Shown here in pieces: positions 37,291 through 50,890 of a stretch of 64,000 nt of DNA. Numbering within the stretch: the stretch's first letter is position 1; each line of letters starts with the position of its first letter. Origin of the DNA: Dipetalonema caudispina (taxonomy: Eukaryota; Nematoda; Chromadorea; Rhabditida; Onchocercidae); assembly GCA_013365325.1 (NCBI GenBank), contig JABVXV010000237.1, positions 1-64,000 on the forward strand. The letters run 5' to 3'. Under the pieces are notes generated by a model, which saw only the letters and a program-made list of their open reading frames with translations, was not told where the DNA came from and made no database searches. The translations under genes and the position numbers were made by a program.

Positions 37291-40200
37291 TGATGTGATT
37301 GGTTAGAAATAGCAAAAATTTGATGAAGTAAAAATAATTGGCCATAGATTATAATTTTACATTTATTATATATTATTATTATTTTTAGATGGATATATTT
37401 ATTTTTTGGCCATGCCTAATAATCTTATCTTTTCATCTTTTGTCGTAAAAAAAAAAAAAAAAAATGAGACAAATTATCATTTGCGATATAATTTTGATAA
37501 TTTCAAATATATTTAACATTTCTTTCTTTTTTTCACTTTTTTTTTTGCATAAACAATAGTACATGATATCATTTAATGATTTTACAATTATTTTTTACTT
37601 TTTTATTGTCCTTATTACTATCATAATTATAGTTTACAATACTAGAGTTACTATTATAATTATTATAGTATTAATTGCAATTACAATCATAATCACTACT
37701 ATCATGGTTAAAAGTTATCTAAGAACAATACAATAATGAATAACTTAATGATAGGAAATATTTGTCATCATTCCAATCATTTTTAATTATTGCTGCTAAT
37801 ATTTCAAATTAATTATTCGTTTTTTTTTTTTTTTCATCATTTGGTCATATACGATCCTTTTCAATTTATTACTTATTTAATTACTGATAAAGTTAGCAAA
37901 AAAAAAAAAAAAAAAAATCAACACATTTTTATAAGGAAAACAAAATTATACCTAATAAACTGTTTAATTTCCATCAGAAAATGCATAACATAAAACGAAT
38001 TGGATAATTTCAGTAATTACTATCGAATTCTGTTTTTAAACAAATATTTGTAACAATTATGAAAAGAATTTCAAACACTAAAAATAACCCTATTATAATT
38101 AACCTGATGCTCTTTTACAGAATTTCTCTAAATTAAAGCAATGCATCATTATTTTTCAAAAAAAAAAAGAAAAAGAAAAATAATTTGAAAAATTTGTTTA
38201 CGGTGAAATTAATCTTTCATTCTAAAAATTGTTCTTTCACACCGAAATAATCGTAATTTTAAAAGTAAAATCAACAGATACTTCGAAAGAAAACTAATAC
38301 AATCACTTTTATTGCAAATAGAATTTTTGCAAAAATTGAGTTTTTATTAATTTTCCAAATTTTTAAATATATTTGTAATGTCGTGAAGTTTATCAAAAAA
38401 AAAAAAAAAATTCCCTTCATTGATTTGGTAAATATTTGAAAAAATTTGAAATTTCATCATATAATGTGAGAATGTCTGAAATGACATAGATAGTTTAACA
38501 TTTAGAAAACTAATAAACATGGTAACTTATTGGAATTAAGTCCAGAAGGTTGAAAACTTAGCCATATTAGATTAACAATCCTCATCTGATAAAATTGATG
38601 ATTGCGCCGAATGATAACTATCAGTAGATTGCTTAGTTGATTTTTTTTTTTTTTTTTCTTGAAAAAATAAACCATAATTTGAACTTACTACATTCTTCGT
38701 TCCTTCGTCTAAATATCTTAATGTTGTTTGGGCTGATAACAGTTCTGATATCACTTATTGGACTATTTGAATTAAAAAATAAGCTTACAATTTGTGCTAG
38801 TTGTAGAAACTATTACAATTTTAGTGTTCAACATGCAAACATTTGAAACAAATTGAAAAATGATTGGAATGGAAAGTTATCTCAAAAATAGTACAGAAAT
38901 AGAATATTTGAAAAGTTTTCTTAGCATGTTAAGAAGCGATAAGTCATCCGGAAAAGTTATCATACATTGCCGTTAATCAAGAATAGCATGAATAGCTCTA
39001 TCAATCGATCAAGCTTACACAAACTTTTATGTGTTATGATTAAAAAGATGTGTTAAGTAATGAAAGCATTGGAAAAAGATAAGCAATACTTTAGCTTTAT
39101 TCCTCAAAAAGTGCTAATAAAAACAGTTATTAGTTTCAGAATTTTTTAGTAATAATAATTAATTCATATGAATCAAATATTACAATCGGTAATAAAAAAA
39201 TAAAACGAAAATTTTTACTTCCACTTTTTCCGCTTAAATCATCGGACTATCATTTTAAAAATGTCATATTTAAAAAGAATGAAAAATTATTTGTAAAAAA
39301 TAAATATATAGAAGCATAAAAATTGTGAAATTTTTCTTTTTAAAGACAATTAAGATAAAATGGAAATGGATTCCTAGTTAAAAATATACCTAATTTCAAG
39401 CATGATCGAACATCATCAAGACATAACATTTTGAAAGTAATAACAATCATTTAAACAAAAATTCCGGAACAAGCATAAAAAGTAACATTAGCAATCTCGA
39501 GTGCATACCGGATACAGTGTTGTAAAACGAATAATTTTGTTTATGCAATACGGAAAAGATACATTATCAAATGTTTCATATTACATTGTCGAAAAACAAT
39601 TTATCAATTAATAATTATCACACCTATTATAATATCTGTAAAGAATAAATAAATTGAAAAATGTTTTTGTTATCTTACAGTATTTCTATGTCACATAATT
39701 CATTTTCCATTAATATTTATGAATATTTTTAAAAAAATATTCAAATTTTTATCATAAAATAAGAACAAATTAAATATGATTATTACAAATGCATACACTT
39801 AGAGCGTTAATATTCAGATTGATAGTTGGTTTTATTGCAGGTTGCAGTTGCGACTGCAATTGCAGCTGCAGTTAATAGCAAGAAGAATGCATCAATCATT
39901 AAATCAAATTATGATCGAGATAAATGAAAATTGTTACTATTTTTAGACAGAAAGACTTTAGTGTGGTAAAAGTAATGAATTTCAACATTAGTAAATCCTA
40001 TATATTTCCCTTTGCTTACCTTTCTTTTTTTTTTGTTTATTTTGTTTTAATTTTCAAAATAGTCTTAAGAATAACAAAATCAATCAATACTGCCATTTAA
40101 TACTATGTTATGCAATTTATCCCATTACTTTCCAGCAATTAATCAATATTGCTATTCTTCAGTACTGGGCTGTATTTCTAATCAAAAATACTTTTATCAA

Positions 40201-43200
40201 ATATAAAATTAAGATTAAATTTAATAATAGCAACTATAATATGTGCATAATTGTTGAAGAAATAATTGTTTTCGATGATTTATCGCTTATACTCTCTCAT
40301 CTGGAAGAACACGTGTTGAAGATTAGAAAGAATGACGCATTATTATCATTACGATTACGGGTATCATTTATTGTTAAAGTATTTACGACATTGTGAAAAT
40401 ACGATAGTTGCAAAACACGTAACTAAGTACTTATATATTCAGGGGTAATACTATATTAAACTGTTTCAGAGATAATGAATAGTAATTAAAATAGCAATAG
40501 AAATGAGGAATACCTAATAAAGTTTATTGAATTAGAAGAGAGAGGAAATTCATGAAGTTCACTATATTTTTAAATGCAATTCAAACAGTGAACAATTGAA
40601 AATGATAGATGTTGTAAAGTTATGGAAAAAAAAAAGATATTTGCAGCTGATGGGTTATAACAAGGAATATTGAGATTTTGAATAAATGACTGACAAATTC
40701 TGCTAATAAACTGACGTTCAATTTTTGAAAAAGTTTTAAAATTTGAATAGAAAAAGCAAATTTTATGCCTCATTTTGTTGCACGTTTCTTTCAAACTTTT
40801 GCATACAATTTACAATTTCGAAATCTCGAATTTCAGTACATTTTCAACATATATTTATTTCTCAACATACTAAAATATATGTGCTGAAATTTAAGTGCTA
40901 AAATTGAAAGATAATAAAACTTTTTAGAGTAGTTATAAAGAAGAATTTGAAAGAAGCAAAATGTTTAACTTTCTTTGCTTTTTTTATGATATTATCGATT
41001 CATTTCAATCGAATCTTCTAAAAGCTTATGTTAAAAATGAAAATTACAGCAAAAAATAATAATGTGAAATTTTCGGATACTATCTATCGGAAAATGCCGA
41101 TTTACCTGAGAGTTACGTGCTGTTTATTTCAGGTTAACAATGAATAAAAGCTATCCACTAGGTTACTAATAATTCTAGCAATTTAAATTTCATTCAGTAT
41201 ATCAAATTAAATTTTATAAACAATTTTAAGACAAGAGAAAAGCAAAAAAAAGAATTTTTACAAGTAAATCACTGGAAATGCAAAAGTGCATTTATTTACA
41301 ATAAAAAAAAATAAATGAAAAATTTGCAAACTTTTGACAAAATTTTCATTTCGAAGAATTCCGACGAAATTTGCTCATCCAAAAAAAAAAAGTGCATTAA
41401 GGAGGAAGAAGTTTAACGAACAGTTAATTTCCACATTTAAATTAGCTTTTAGCATTGGTCATAATTGAATCTTTAAAAGTAATTTTTCTAAAATGTTAGA
41501 AAAAATTTTGGCACGAAACATCTTTTTCGTACGAAAGAAATGATAATAATAATAACAGTCGTTATAAAAAATAAAAAGTTAAATTGATTTTGAAAAAAAA
41601 AAAAAACGAAGGGAATTAAAAGACTTATTGTTTCTGAATCCATAATTTAATCATAATTTAGGAATATTTTTTAAATCAGTTAATTATTTCAAAAGGATTG
41701 TTTACTTCTTTTCATTTTCAATTTCAAAAGTTACGCATTTGATTCTTACAAACTCCAATTTGATGAAATAATGATTGTTACATTGAAAAATTTACACTTA
41801 CATAAATCTATCTCATATCTTTGATAATTCTAATAAAATGTGCTGCACAATTAGGGAATTAAAATTTGAAGTTAAATTTTCTTTACTATTATTAACATTT
41901 TCTAATAGTTATAAATTAAGTGCAAATGTTATGTGATACAATTTAATGCACAATTCAGTATAAAATTTGTTATTACATTTAGTGTTGATTTATTTTAGTA
42001 AACAAACGAAATGTAAAAAAGAGCAAAATGGATTGATGACAAAAAAAAAAAAAAAAAAAAAGGAAAAAATGAACAAATTTTACGAAAAATTATGAAACAC
42101 TAACCATTCATCTTTTTACCATTTCAAAAATTCAACCATCTAACTGCTTACTGGGAATTATTTCAAAATTTATGGCTTTAAAAAGCGGAAAAAAAGAACG
42201 TATCTTATTTTAAAAAAAAAAAAAAAAAAGAAATTTTTGAAAAATTTCGAACTTTATGATGGGGAACTAAAATTGATAAAGTGGAAATTTTAATGCAGAA
42301 ACAAAATTTTTAAAAATTTATTATGTTCAACTGTAAGGCAAATGTAAATAAATCATAACTCATTTGCTATCAATTAAAATGCTAAGTTGTACTTTTTTTT
42401 TTTAGATTTATATTTAATATTTAAATGAAGACTTATATTTATATCTTTAATAAGTAATGCATTTAGTCCTTAAATTATCTTGATATTCTCAGCATTAGAA
42501 TAAATGAATTGTTAAATTATTGAAGATGAAAAGAAATGAAATTTTTCATACATTCCTTACTTTTTGCCTGTAAGATGAAATTAATTTTATATAATTTACC
42601 TGTGTACATAATTAAATTAGATATGCGTAATGTTAAATTGATGAATATTTTGGAATTTTTTATAATTTAAAGAAGAAATTCTGAATTTCATATAATTTAA
42701 GAGAAAAAATTTTGCCACGAACAGTTTTTTCCTTATCTCGCGCACAATTTAATTTCACCTAAAAAAAAAAAAAAAATCGATCAAACTTTTGTAAGACGAA
42801 ATTTTCCTAACGAAAAATAAGCTTAAAATATGCAAATTTTCTAGCGTAGTTTTATCGCATTCTGTTTGATTCATCCGAGACACATCATTTAATTCATACT
42901 TAAATAAACTTTTCAAATTTTTAGATAACTTCTTCCGTACCCAATCTTAAAGACTTGAGCAACAATCGATAAAATCTAGCAATAAAGTATCGTCTTGATC
43001 ACATTTCCTACGATTTATATTTTCTGAAATAGTAACATTTGATATTCAAAACAAACTTTATGCAAACTAAATACTGATTTTTAACAAGAGGTAAATAACA
43101 AAATTTAAAAAAAAAAAAAAGAATTTGAAATTCTATCAGTATATTCTTAATAATTGATTATCATCTGCATAATTTTCTCATATTTTCCTCTTCAAAAAAG

Positions 43201-43646
43201 AAAATCGTTTATTGAATTAATTCATCAAAAATTTAACCTTTTTTAATAAATTTTTTTTTGATTAAAAATCGAATTTTTGGTATTATTAAAATGAATAAAA
43301 TATCAGAAAAGAGTTAGCTAAGAATTTATAATTCATCCTTGAATAACTGAAAATTAACGAAAAAAGCTATACTTTTTATTTCGTCAAGTTTCTTTCCTTC
43401 TTTTTTTTTTTTTTACCTTTCAATTTAGAGAGAAATTTTGATGTGATAATTGAAGAGAGAAGAAACCAGCAATGAAAGCTTAAATGTTTCGATTTGTTTA
43501 CTTATCAAATAAAAGTGATACCTTAAGGCATGTATATATGTAAGTAGTTAAATTGGAAAAAAAAAAGAAAATTCTTCTCTCTTTTCTTGCTCAATTTTTA
43601 ACTCTTATATATTTTTAAGTGTAAATTTTTCGAATGAAAAAAAAAA

Positions 43647-43681
<35 letters not shown>

Positions 43682-44019
43682 TAAAATCATCCTATCTTTT
43701 TTCCTTTATCCATTATTTTCATCTTTATTTTTTTCAAATACTTGAAGTTTAAGCTTTTCTAAAATCTTTCATAATTTAAGCTTCAATGGCTAATGAAATT
43801 TTCCCATTAGAATAGCATTTCTTTACGGAATACTTTTTGTTTCCTCAATTATTTCAACTCAAATTTGCCCTCAGTTGATTGATGTAATTTCGACAAAAAA
43901 AAAAAAAACACCACATTATACTGCAAGCAATAATTCATTTCAGTTAGACAATTGTTGCTTGAAAAAGTTATTGCGCAAAAATTGCAGTTAATTGCAAATT
44001 TTTAATAATTCATTGGTGA

Positions 44020-47000
44020 ATGTTTTCTGCAAAAGTTCTATCGTTCTTATTTGCAATTTATGCTGAAAGTTTCATTTTCCCAACTATTGGTGAAATTTTA
44101 TTAAAATCATCGAATGAATTTGATGCAATTGTAAATGATATCTCTACTTCGATAATTAGTAACGTAATTAATGCTACTACTACTACTACTACTACTTTCA
44201 TCAATGGAATTCAAACTACTTCGATTAGTCATCTTCTGGATGTAAATTCTGATAAAAGTGCTGAAATTTCAACCAATTTTTCCTCACCAGGAGATAAATC
44301 ATTGATTTCATCGACAACATTAATCTTGAAATCATCAGAATTTCAAATAATCAATCGTGTTAGCGCTAAAGGTATTTTCTTTTGTCGCTATCAAACTATA
44401 CCTTATAAAATGGCAAAAATACGAATGTATTCGAATATTGCAAGAATTCATGAAAACAAGTAAGATTATATAAATTTTTGTATCATTTAAAATTACTTGC
44501 TAGTAAATATAGTTGCTAAGTTTTAGTGAATTTTTAATTTTCAAAATGATATTATAAAAAATTTTATAGTATGTATACTTTAATACTTAGTGGATTAATA
44601 CAGGTAAAGTATTATTGTTTTCGTAATACGTATAACTAACTCACGTCAAGTAATATCACTTTACAATAAAACATTGATGTGTAAACTCATATCGTTTTAT
44701 TAGTGTGAATGAATGATTTAAATTTTCCGATTTTATTAAATTCAATTCAGTTAGATAAAGCCAAATGTATGGATTAGATGAATGCCTTCCAATAAACATT
44801 GACCGGTTTTGCAAAAAACCTTTCGGGAATAGGATTGTCACTCATTTTTTTTCTTCCTCTTTTTCGTCCTATTTTCTTTTTCTCATTTTATATAATCTTT
44901 ATAATTTTTCTTTTTTTTTTTTTTTTTTTTGTTCAAATTCGATTTGATAAAAAAGTAAAACAGAATTTCTTAAATGCAATAAATTTGTAATATTAAAGAA
45001 AGTAATATTTAAAAAAAAAAAAAAAACTGAAAATAAATGGAGATTTTAAATTCGAAAAGTGAAATAGATTAGATTACAATATGTTGCATGTTGGTAAAAT
45101 TATAATAAATGAAAAAAAAAATCACATATATTTCTTCCTTTTTTATTTTTAAATTTTTTAAAAGATATGAGAAATCATAATTACAAAATATCTTATTTAT
45201 AATTGTCTGAATTTATTTTATAGTATACAGACCTTTTAAATTATGCTCTGAAAATTGATGAAAAATATTGGTAAGTGAGATTAATTAATATTGTGATTGT
45301 GTAAATATGTGAAGAGATAGATCAGATGTGTACGACAAAAGAGAAATTAAATTGTAATGAATAAATTAAGAATAAATATAACAACTAATCAATAGGTTAA
45401 ATATTGTTTATTAATAAATCTTTCGCGAATTTTTGTATTTTTTTTTTGTGCAACACAGAGGAAAATCATCAAAATATAATATATGCAAAATATATTACCA
45501 TTGAAAATGTGGCAGTTAATTTGGAATTGTAAAATAATCAGAAAAGTTTAGTTTGAGAAAATTTAGGCTCTTTTTTAAAATGTGAAGGAAAAAATAAAAA
45601 TTGTGCTACAGCCGAACAAAGATTGTGATCATTTGCATAATTAGTTGCTAGGGGAAGTGCGAAACTTCAATGAAAAGGTTATAATAATTTAGCCTATTAT
45701 TAATGTAATCAAGCTGATTAGTATGATTTTGCTGTACTAAATTGATTATTGATAAAATTAAGTTACTGGTTGGGTAATTTATTAAATGCTATGTAAAGTA
45801 ATATGCTGAATTTATTCTCTACTCTTTAAAAATTTATTCCTTTTTTAAATCAATGTTAATTTTGCTGAGAAATTTTGATTTTAAATTAACAAATTATAAC
45901 TTTTGAAACTAACAAAATTAGTATTATGTAATATATTCATAAAAATTAAAAATATCTAAATGAAAAAAAAATTAGTTTTCCTACAATAATCTTTCATTTC
46001 ATTGTTGCTTCATTATGAACATTTTAGATTTATGGTACCAAATTGGTATCATTGTAGATTTTTAGAGCAGAAAAACTAACATATATCAGCAAAGAAATGG
46101 CTTAATTAATCCATTAAAGCATTTTAAGAGAGTAATGGAAGAAGGAGCAATTTATCTATTTCAGGCAAAGTAAGTCATTTTCTTTCCTCCATTTAAACTA
46201 AACAACTTTGATTGCAAAAGAAAAAAAAAAAAAAAAAGAAAAGTTCTATTGACGGAGGAAATATTATCATTAAATTCTTTTGCCATTCTTCATTGTTTTC
46301 TGATATGTTAAAGAAAAAAGAATTAGTAAAATAATTTTTTAAAAAAAAAAAAAAAAAAACCTAATTGAAACGTTGAATTTCTGCAAATAAAATAGGATTT
46401 CTTTCTTTTTTTTTTTTTTGCTATAAAATATTAAAAATGTAAAATACTTTCATTGTATATCGATTGATATTGCAGAATTCAACTATATCGTGGATGGAAC
46501 TGAATCATGGGAAAATGGTAATTTTGAATTAGAAGGAGAAAATCATGATTTTACCATACCTTTTCGTCCTGCACTGGCTATTTATCATCAATGTGGTCAA
46601 CTTGAACGTAAAGTTAGTGAAATTTAAGGAAAAAAAAAATCAAAGTTTAAAATGAATAATCAGTTAATATTGTTTTTTTTTTTTGATTTTACATTATGAA
46701 TTATTAATCGATGCTCCATTGTAAATATTTTTTTATCATATGATACAAAATATGAATATAATATAATCTAAAACAATTTTACAAAAAATATTTCATTTCA
46801 ATTTTGAATTTTGAAACATATAACAGTATTTTCATATAAAATTCTAACTTTTGTTTTGAAAATGAATATACATTGTAAAATGGGAAATAAAAACATTGAA
46901 TTCTCTTTTCCATTAGTTTATACTAAGGATTTTTAATTTAATTAAAAAATTGAATGAAGAATAAGTAATGCTAGAAAGACTATTGGTTACACTCTTCGCA

Positions 47001-49754
47001 TTAATGGATTTTAAAATGGGAAAAAAAAAAAAGTAAAGGAAAAAGGAAAAATATATTGTCTGATAAGATTAAATAAAGCTGAAATGAATCAGACGAAATG
47101 TTTGAACAATTCAATACATTTTTTCCTTTCGTGACAATTTCACAAATTAGTTTAAATAACTCAACCCAAATGCTTTTTCTACTTCCTTTCTTCTCTTTCA
47201 TTATTCCTTTAATCTTTTAAGTTTTGTTTCTTTCACAAATTCCATTTTCTTCATTTTCTTAAGCTAACTATATCTGGAAAAAAAAAAAACAAAACAAAAC
47301 AAACATAACATAAAATAGTTTGTTAACAGCATAAATTTGAAATAACCAAATCCGATCATATAATAAATGATAATTGATCATTAAATGTATATATGAAATA
47401 GAATTTTTAATAAAAATTCAAAAAATTTGAGAATATTATTTTAGAATACATAATCGTTACTTAAATGACAGTCCCTTACTCATTTTTTTTTTTTAATTAC
47501 TTCAATAATTTATTGAATTGTTTCTTTGATCTTGTTACTTGGTGTTCAATGATTTACAAAAGTTATTTGATTTTTTGTACTCTAACTTAATTTCCTTAAA
47601 TCATTTAACACTTATTTGTTAGGAAAATGAACATAAAGATAGGAAAAAAATGAGAAAATAATTAGTTGATTGTTTAGAATGCAACATATCGTCGGTTTAT
47701 TATTAAAATTCCTCAACAATTTATTGATGCTAATGAATCATTTCATATTGGTACTATCAATTTGGAATTATATTATCCAGCTCAAAAAGATGGTATTAAA
47801 TTCATTAAGTTCAATAAACGTAAGTTTTTTTTTTTTTTTTTTTAATTAGCTAATTGTAATCAAACTAATTAATATCATTCGAAATTGTCAAATTTCATGC
47901 CAAAATTAAACTATAATCAAAAATCTATCATTTTTGTTTTTATCTCAACCATTCTTCTCATTTTCGTACTCATATTAGAATTGAAATATCATAAATGATG
48001 TAAAAGTTCCATATTAATTCTTCCTTTTAGGGCAGTTAATTTAATTTCTCTTATGACAAATTTACTATTATATATGAAATTACATGTAATCATTCCAGAA
48101 ATCTAAAAATATCAGAAATGATATAAAGTAATAATTCAACTAATTACAGTATATAATAAATGATAATACGAAGAATAATTATTATATATAAGATTGACTG
48201 TTATTATATAACAAATTATGTATGATCGTTTCAGAAATCTGAAAATGCCAAAGACAATGTTAAGAACTAATTTATTAATTACATATATATAATTTAACAA
48301 ATAACGATATAAAAAGTGGACATTATTATATGATAGACATTTGTTGGGCGATTTAGATGCAATGACATGGTGATGAAATTAAGTATTCAAGTTCCACTTA
48401 CTTAAAAAAAATGATTTTTACGGTATATAGCTATCGTAGACTGAATTTGCAAAAAAAAAAAATTTTTTTACTTCAGCGCTCGAAATTAGTGGTGAATTAT
48501 TTTGCAGTGAGCATTACAACATTTCAACAGCAATTATACGATTGTTTTCAACAGATAAACAAGGTGATAAGATTCCTTTGAAGATTTTAAAGTTAGGATC
48601 TTTGTTAACTTGACAGATGATAGATGAGTGGGATCAGAAAATGATGCAACATTTGGTTTCTAAAACTTCACTTTTGAGCATAGACAAAATATTTGGAATG
48701 TTAGGTTTTCTTCTGAATATTAATTTTAAACTTTTTCTTCCGAGCACTAATTTTAAACTTTTATGTGATTACCAATTCACTGATAATAAATGTTCAGTTA
48801 AATTATCGTCGCAAGCATACGGAAATTAAAATTTCTTGAAGGACACTTAAAAAAAAAAATAAAGTTATCGATCCGAGGAAATTGAAAGTACTGAATAATT
48901 CCGTTCATCTCTGTAATTAAAAATTATGGTAATGTGAGAAATTTCTTCATTCGAGAATTCATTTGAAGTTTTTGTGCGATATCGATTTATGATTTTTAAT
49001 AAATAGATTTTCTCGAAATTAACATAAATTCTACAAATTTCTCTCTTTTATTCCTTAACTTTCCTCATAATTTTTTTCTACAAATTTCAATTTCTTATGA
49101 TCAAGAACCGATGATTTAGGAGGGGATAGTTTTATTACCGAACAACAACCGAACAATGAAGGACATTTCCGATTATCCAGTGGACGAACAATACTTCAGA
49201 AACCTATTGTAGTGATAAATCATCAGTGTGGTATGACACATAGTGAGCGTCAAAAGGTCTCAACATTAGTATTATTAATTTAACAATTAACATTAGATTT
49301 AAATTTCAAAAACTTTTAAACTGAAATTAAAACATCCAATAAGTTCACTGGAAATTATCATAAGATATTGCTAATAACCATTCATTTACTTTAGCATTAT
49401 ATCATCATATATGTATACATTATTAATGGTAATTTGGTATTGAAAAGTAAAAAAAATCAATGACAAACAAAACTACTACGTAAAGGTATCTAAGAGATAC
49501 TAATTAAATGAAGGATAATTAGAGTTCTATAATATACTAATTAGATATTGATGATATCCATTATAGTTCACCACATATACTATCAATTTGTTCTTCTTCA
49601 GGATATCTACCGACAATTCATAATCAAGATCCCATATTATTACTACAATTCAGGAAGAATCGGTTTGAAAGTATTTCATATCGGTCGACTTGGTCTTGAT
49701 ATCAATTTTCCCAATGAAAAAAACGAACCACTTATCGATATAACAACATCATAG
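44020..49754 (+). CDS. Secreted protein with two tandem transthyretin-like domains
   Basis: Nine exons, all phases consistent, 394 codons (393 aa): 44020-44459, 44570-44603, 45224-45270, 46165-46169 (5 nt), 46476-46612, 47678-47819, 48477-48563, 49120-49256 and 49602-49754. Residues 1 to about 20 are a signal peptide. Residues 20-110 are Ser/Thr/Ile-rich with a short Thr run. The first TTR-like domain (about 111-268) shows VSAKGIFFC, NGNFELEG, LAIYHQCG and RRFIIKIPQQF then GTINLELYYP. The second (about 270-393) shows LEISGELFC, NEGHFRLSSG, VVINHQCG and RQFIIKIPYYYY. TTR-like proteins (PF01060) are nematode-specific, secreted, usually about 130-150 aa with one domain. The second domain has neither a start Met nor a signal peptide, and its first exon matches the preceding one in phase, so one protein is favoured over two genes. 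Confidence 0.8.
46165..46169 (+). other. Candidate 5-nt microexon of the TTR-like gene
   Basis: GCAAA lies between a strong acceptor (TTATCTATTTCAG) and a perfect donor (gtaagt). The exon before it ends in phase 2 (TG|gtaagt) and the exon after it needs phase 1. Joining them directly creates a TGA stop, whereas these 5 nt give TGG CAA AAA and keep the frame. Confidence 0.5.
47960..48320. repeat. Diverged tandem duplication in a TTR-like gene intron
   Basis: Two clear and one weaker copy of a segment spaced about 125-136 nt apart. The cores are CAGAAATCT followed by [A/G]AAAAT (48096 and 48232) and GAAATATCA..AAATGAT (47984 and near 48105). It lies inside the intron 47820-48476. Non-coding. 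Confidence 0.35.
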
Positions 49755-50724
49755 CAAGTTCATAAATATTTTAAATGTTTCACATATTTCAAAAGTAAAA
49801 TCTGGTAGTGAAAAAATTTGGTATGCAATGCTTAAGAATGAACTATTGATTGTGTTTAAAATTTCACAGACCACCTGTCAGATATTAAAAAAACAATTTG
49901 ATATGAACAGTGGTTATCGGTGAAAGTAAATGCAGGAATGATGATTGTAAATCCAATCATTCTTATCAACTATATTATCCATTATTAGGATGATGACGAT
50001 ATAGCAACTTCATAAAAATTTCAGCAACTTCATAAAAATGATAAATTTAAACTGTTCCATCATAGAGATAAAAATTTAATAAAAAATTTCAACGATACCT
50101 GATGAAGTCGTTTCGACAAGAATATCATATACCTAATTCAAGGTTAATATAAAATTGAAGCTTACTATAGTGAATTAATTCAATAAATTATTGAATGATT
50201 TTTACAAGCTTTCAAAGTAAGATCTCTTTCTAATTGATAGTATAATTCTGTCGCTTTAGTTGTTATAAGCATGCGTTTTGTTTTTGCGATATTTTATCCA
50301 TCAAGAAAAAATAAATAAAACGAAGGAAAAAAAAACAAAGTAAAACCCTAATAGCAATAATAATAAATAGTAATAATGATAATAATAATAATAATAATAG
50401 TAATAATAATAATAATAATAATCTTATTAATATGAATTTCGAACAAACAACCGAATTATTTGAAATAGCAAAAAAAGCACAGAACGACATAAAAAAAGAA
50501 GAAAATTACAACCGGTCACTTATAAATAATATGAAATTTTCTTTCGTAAAGCAAAATGTTGAATGTTCAAATTCGTGTGTGATTTAAATACAGACTAAAA
50601 TAGGTAAATTATGAAGATTTGTATCTTCGAGGTCATACACCTTCAATCCGGTATCTGACATTTCCTCGGGAAAATTATTAATTTCAAAAAAATGAATGGA
50701 AAGCTTTGAATGAAAAATTTTGGT

Positions 50725-50761
50725 AAAGCAATAAAATCATATGTCATGATTTTATTGCTTT
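50725..50761. terminator. Perfect 16-bp inverted repeat with AATAAA on both strands
   Basis: Left arm 50725-50740 and right arm 50746-50761 are exact reverse complements around a 5-nt loop. Each arm reads AAAGCAATAAAATCAT on its own strand, so a poly(A) signal is presented to transcripts from either direction. Its position between two convergent genes suggests a shared 3'-end element. It is about 1 kb from the TTR-like stop and 1.7 kb from the Patched stop, so this role is inferred. Confidence 0.45.
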
Positions 50762-50890
50762 TTCACTATCAAAAATTGAACTTTGTACACACAAGAAGAA
50801 TGTAAGATATCACATTTACCAGGGCTAACTAGCATTTTCGAAGGCCATATAATATTCATTCCAAACAAAAAATACTACCCAAAAAAGGCC

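Noticed and set aside
38572..38754. Minus-strand frame ending in a Ser-rich coding-like tail
   Set aside because: The apparent internal donor and acceptor would define an intron of only about 31 nt, and no upstream exon joins it. It remains possible as a terminal exon but is unsupported.
43640..43682. Long T homopolymer as a mobile-element poly(A) tail
   Set aside because: Comparable A/T runs occur throughout the window without target duplications or element sequence beside them, so they are treated as background.
48617..48829. Plus-strand 70-codon frame inside the TTR-like gene
   Set aside because: It lies in the intron between two phase-matched TTR exons and shows no TTR motif.
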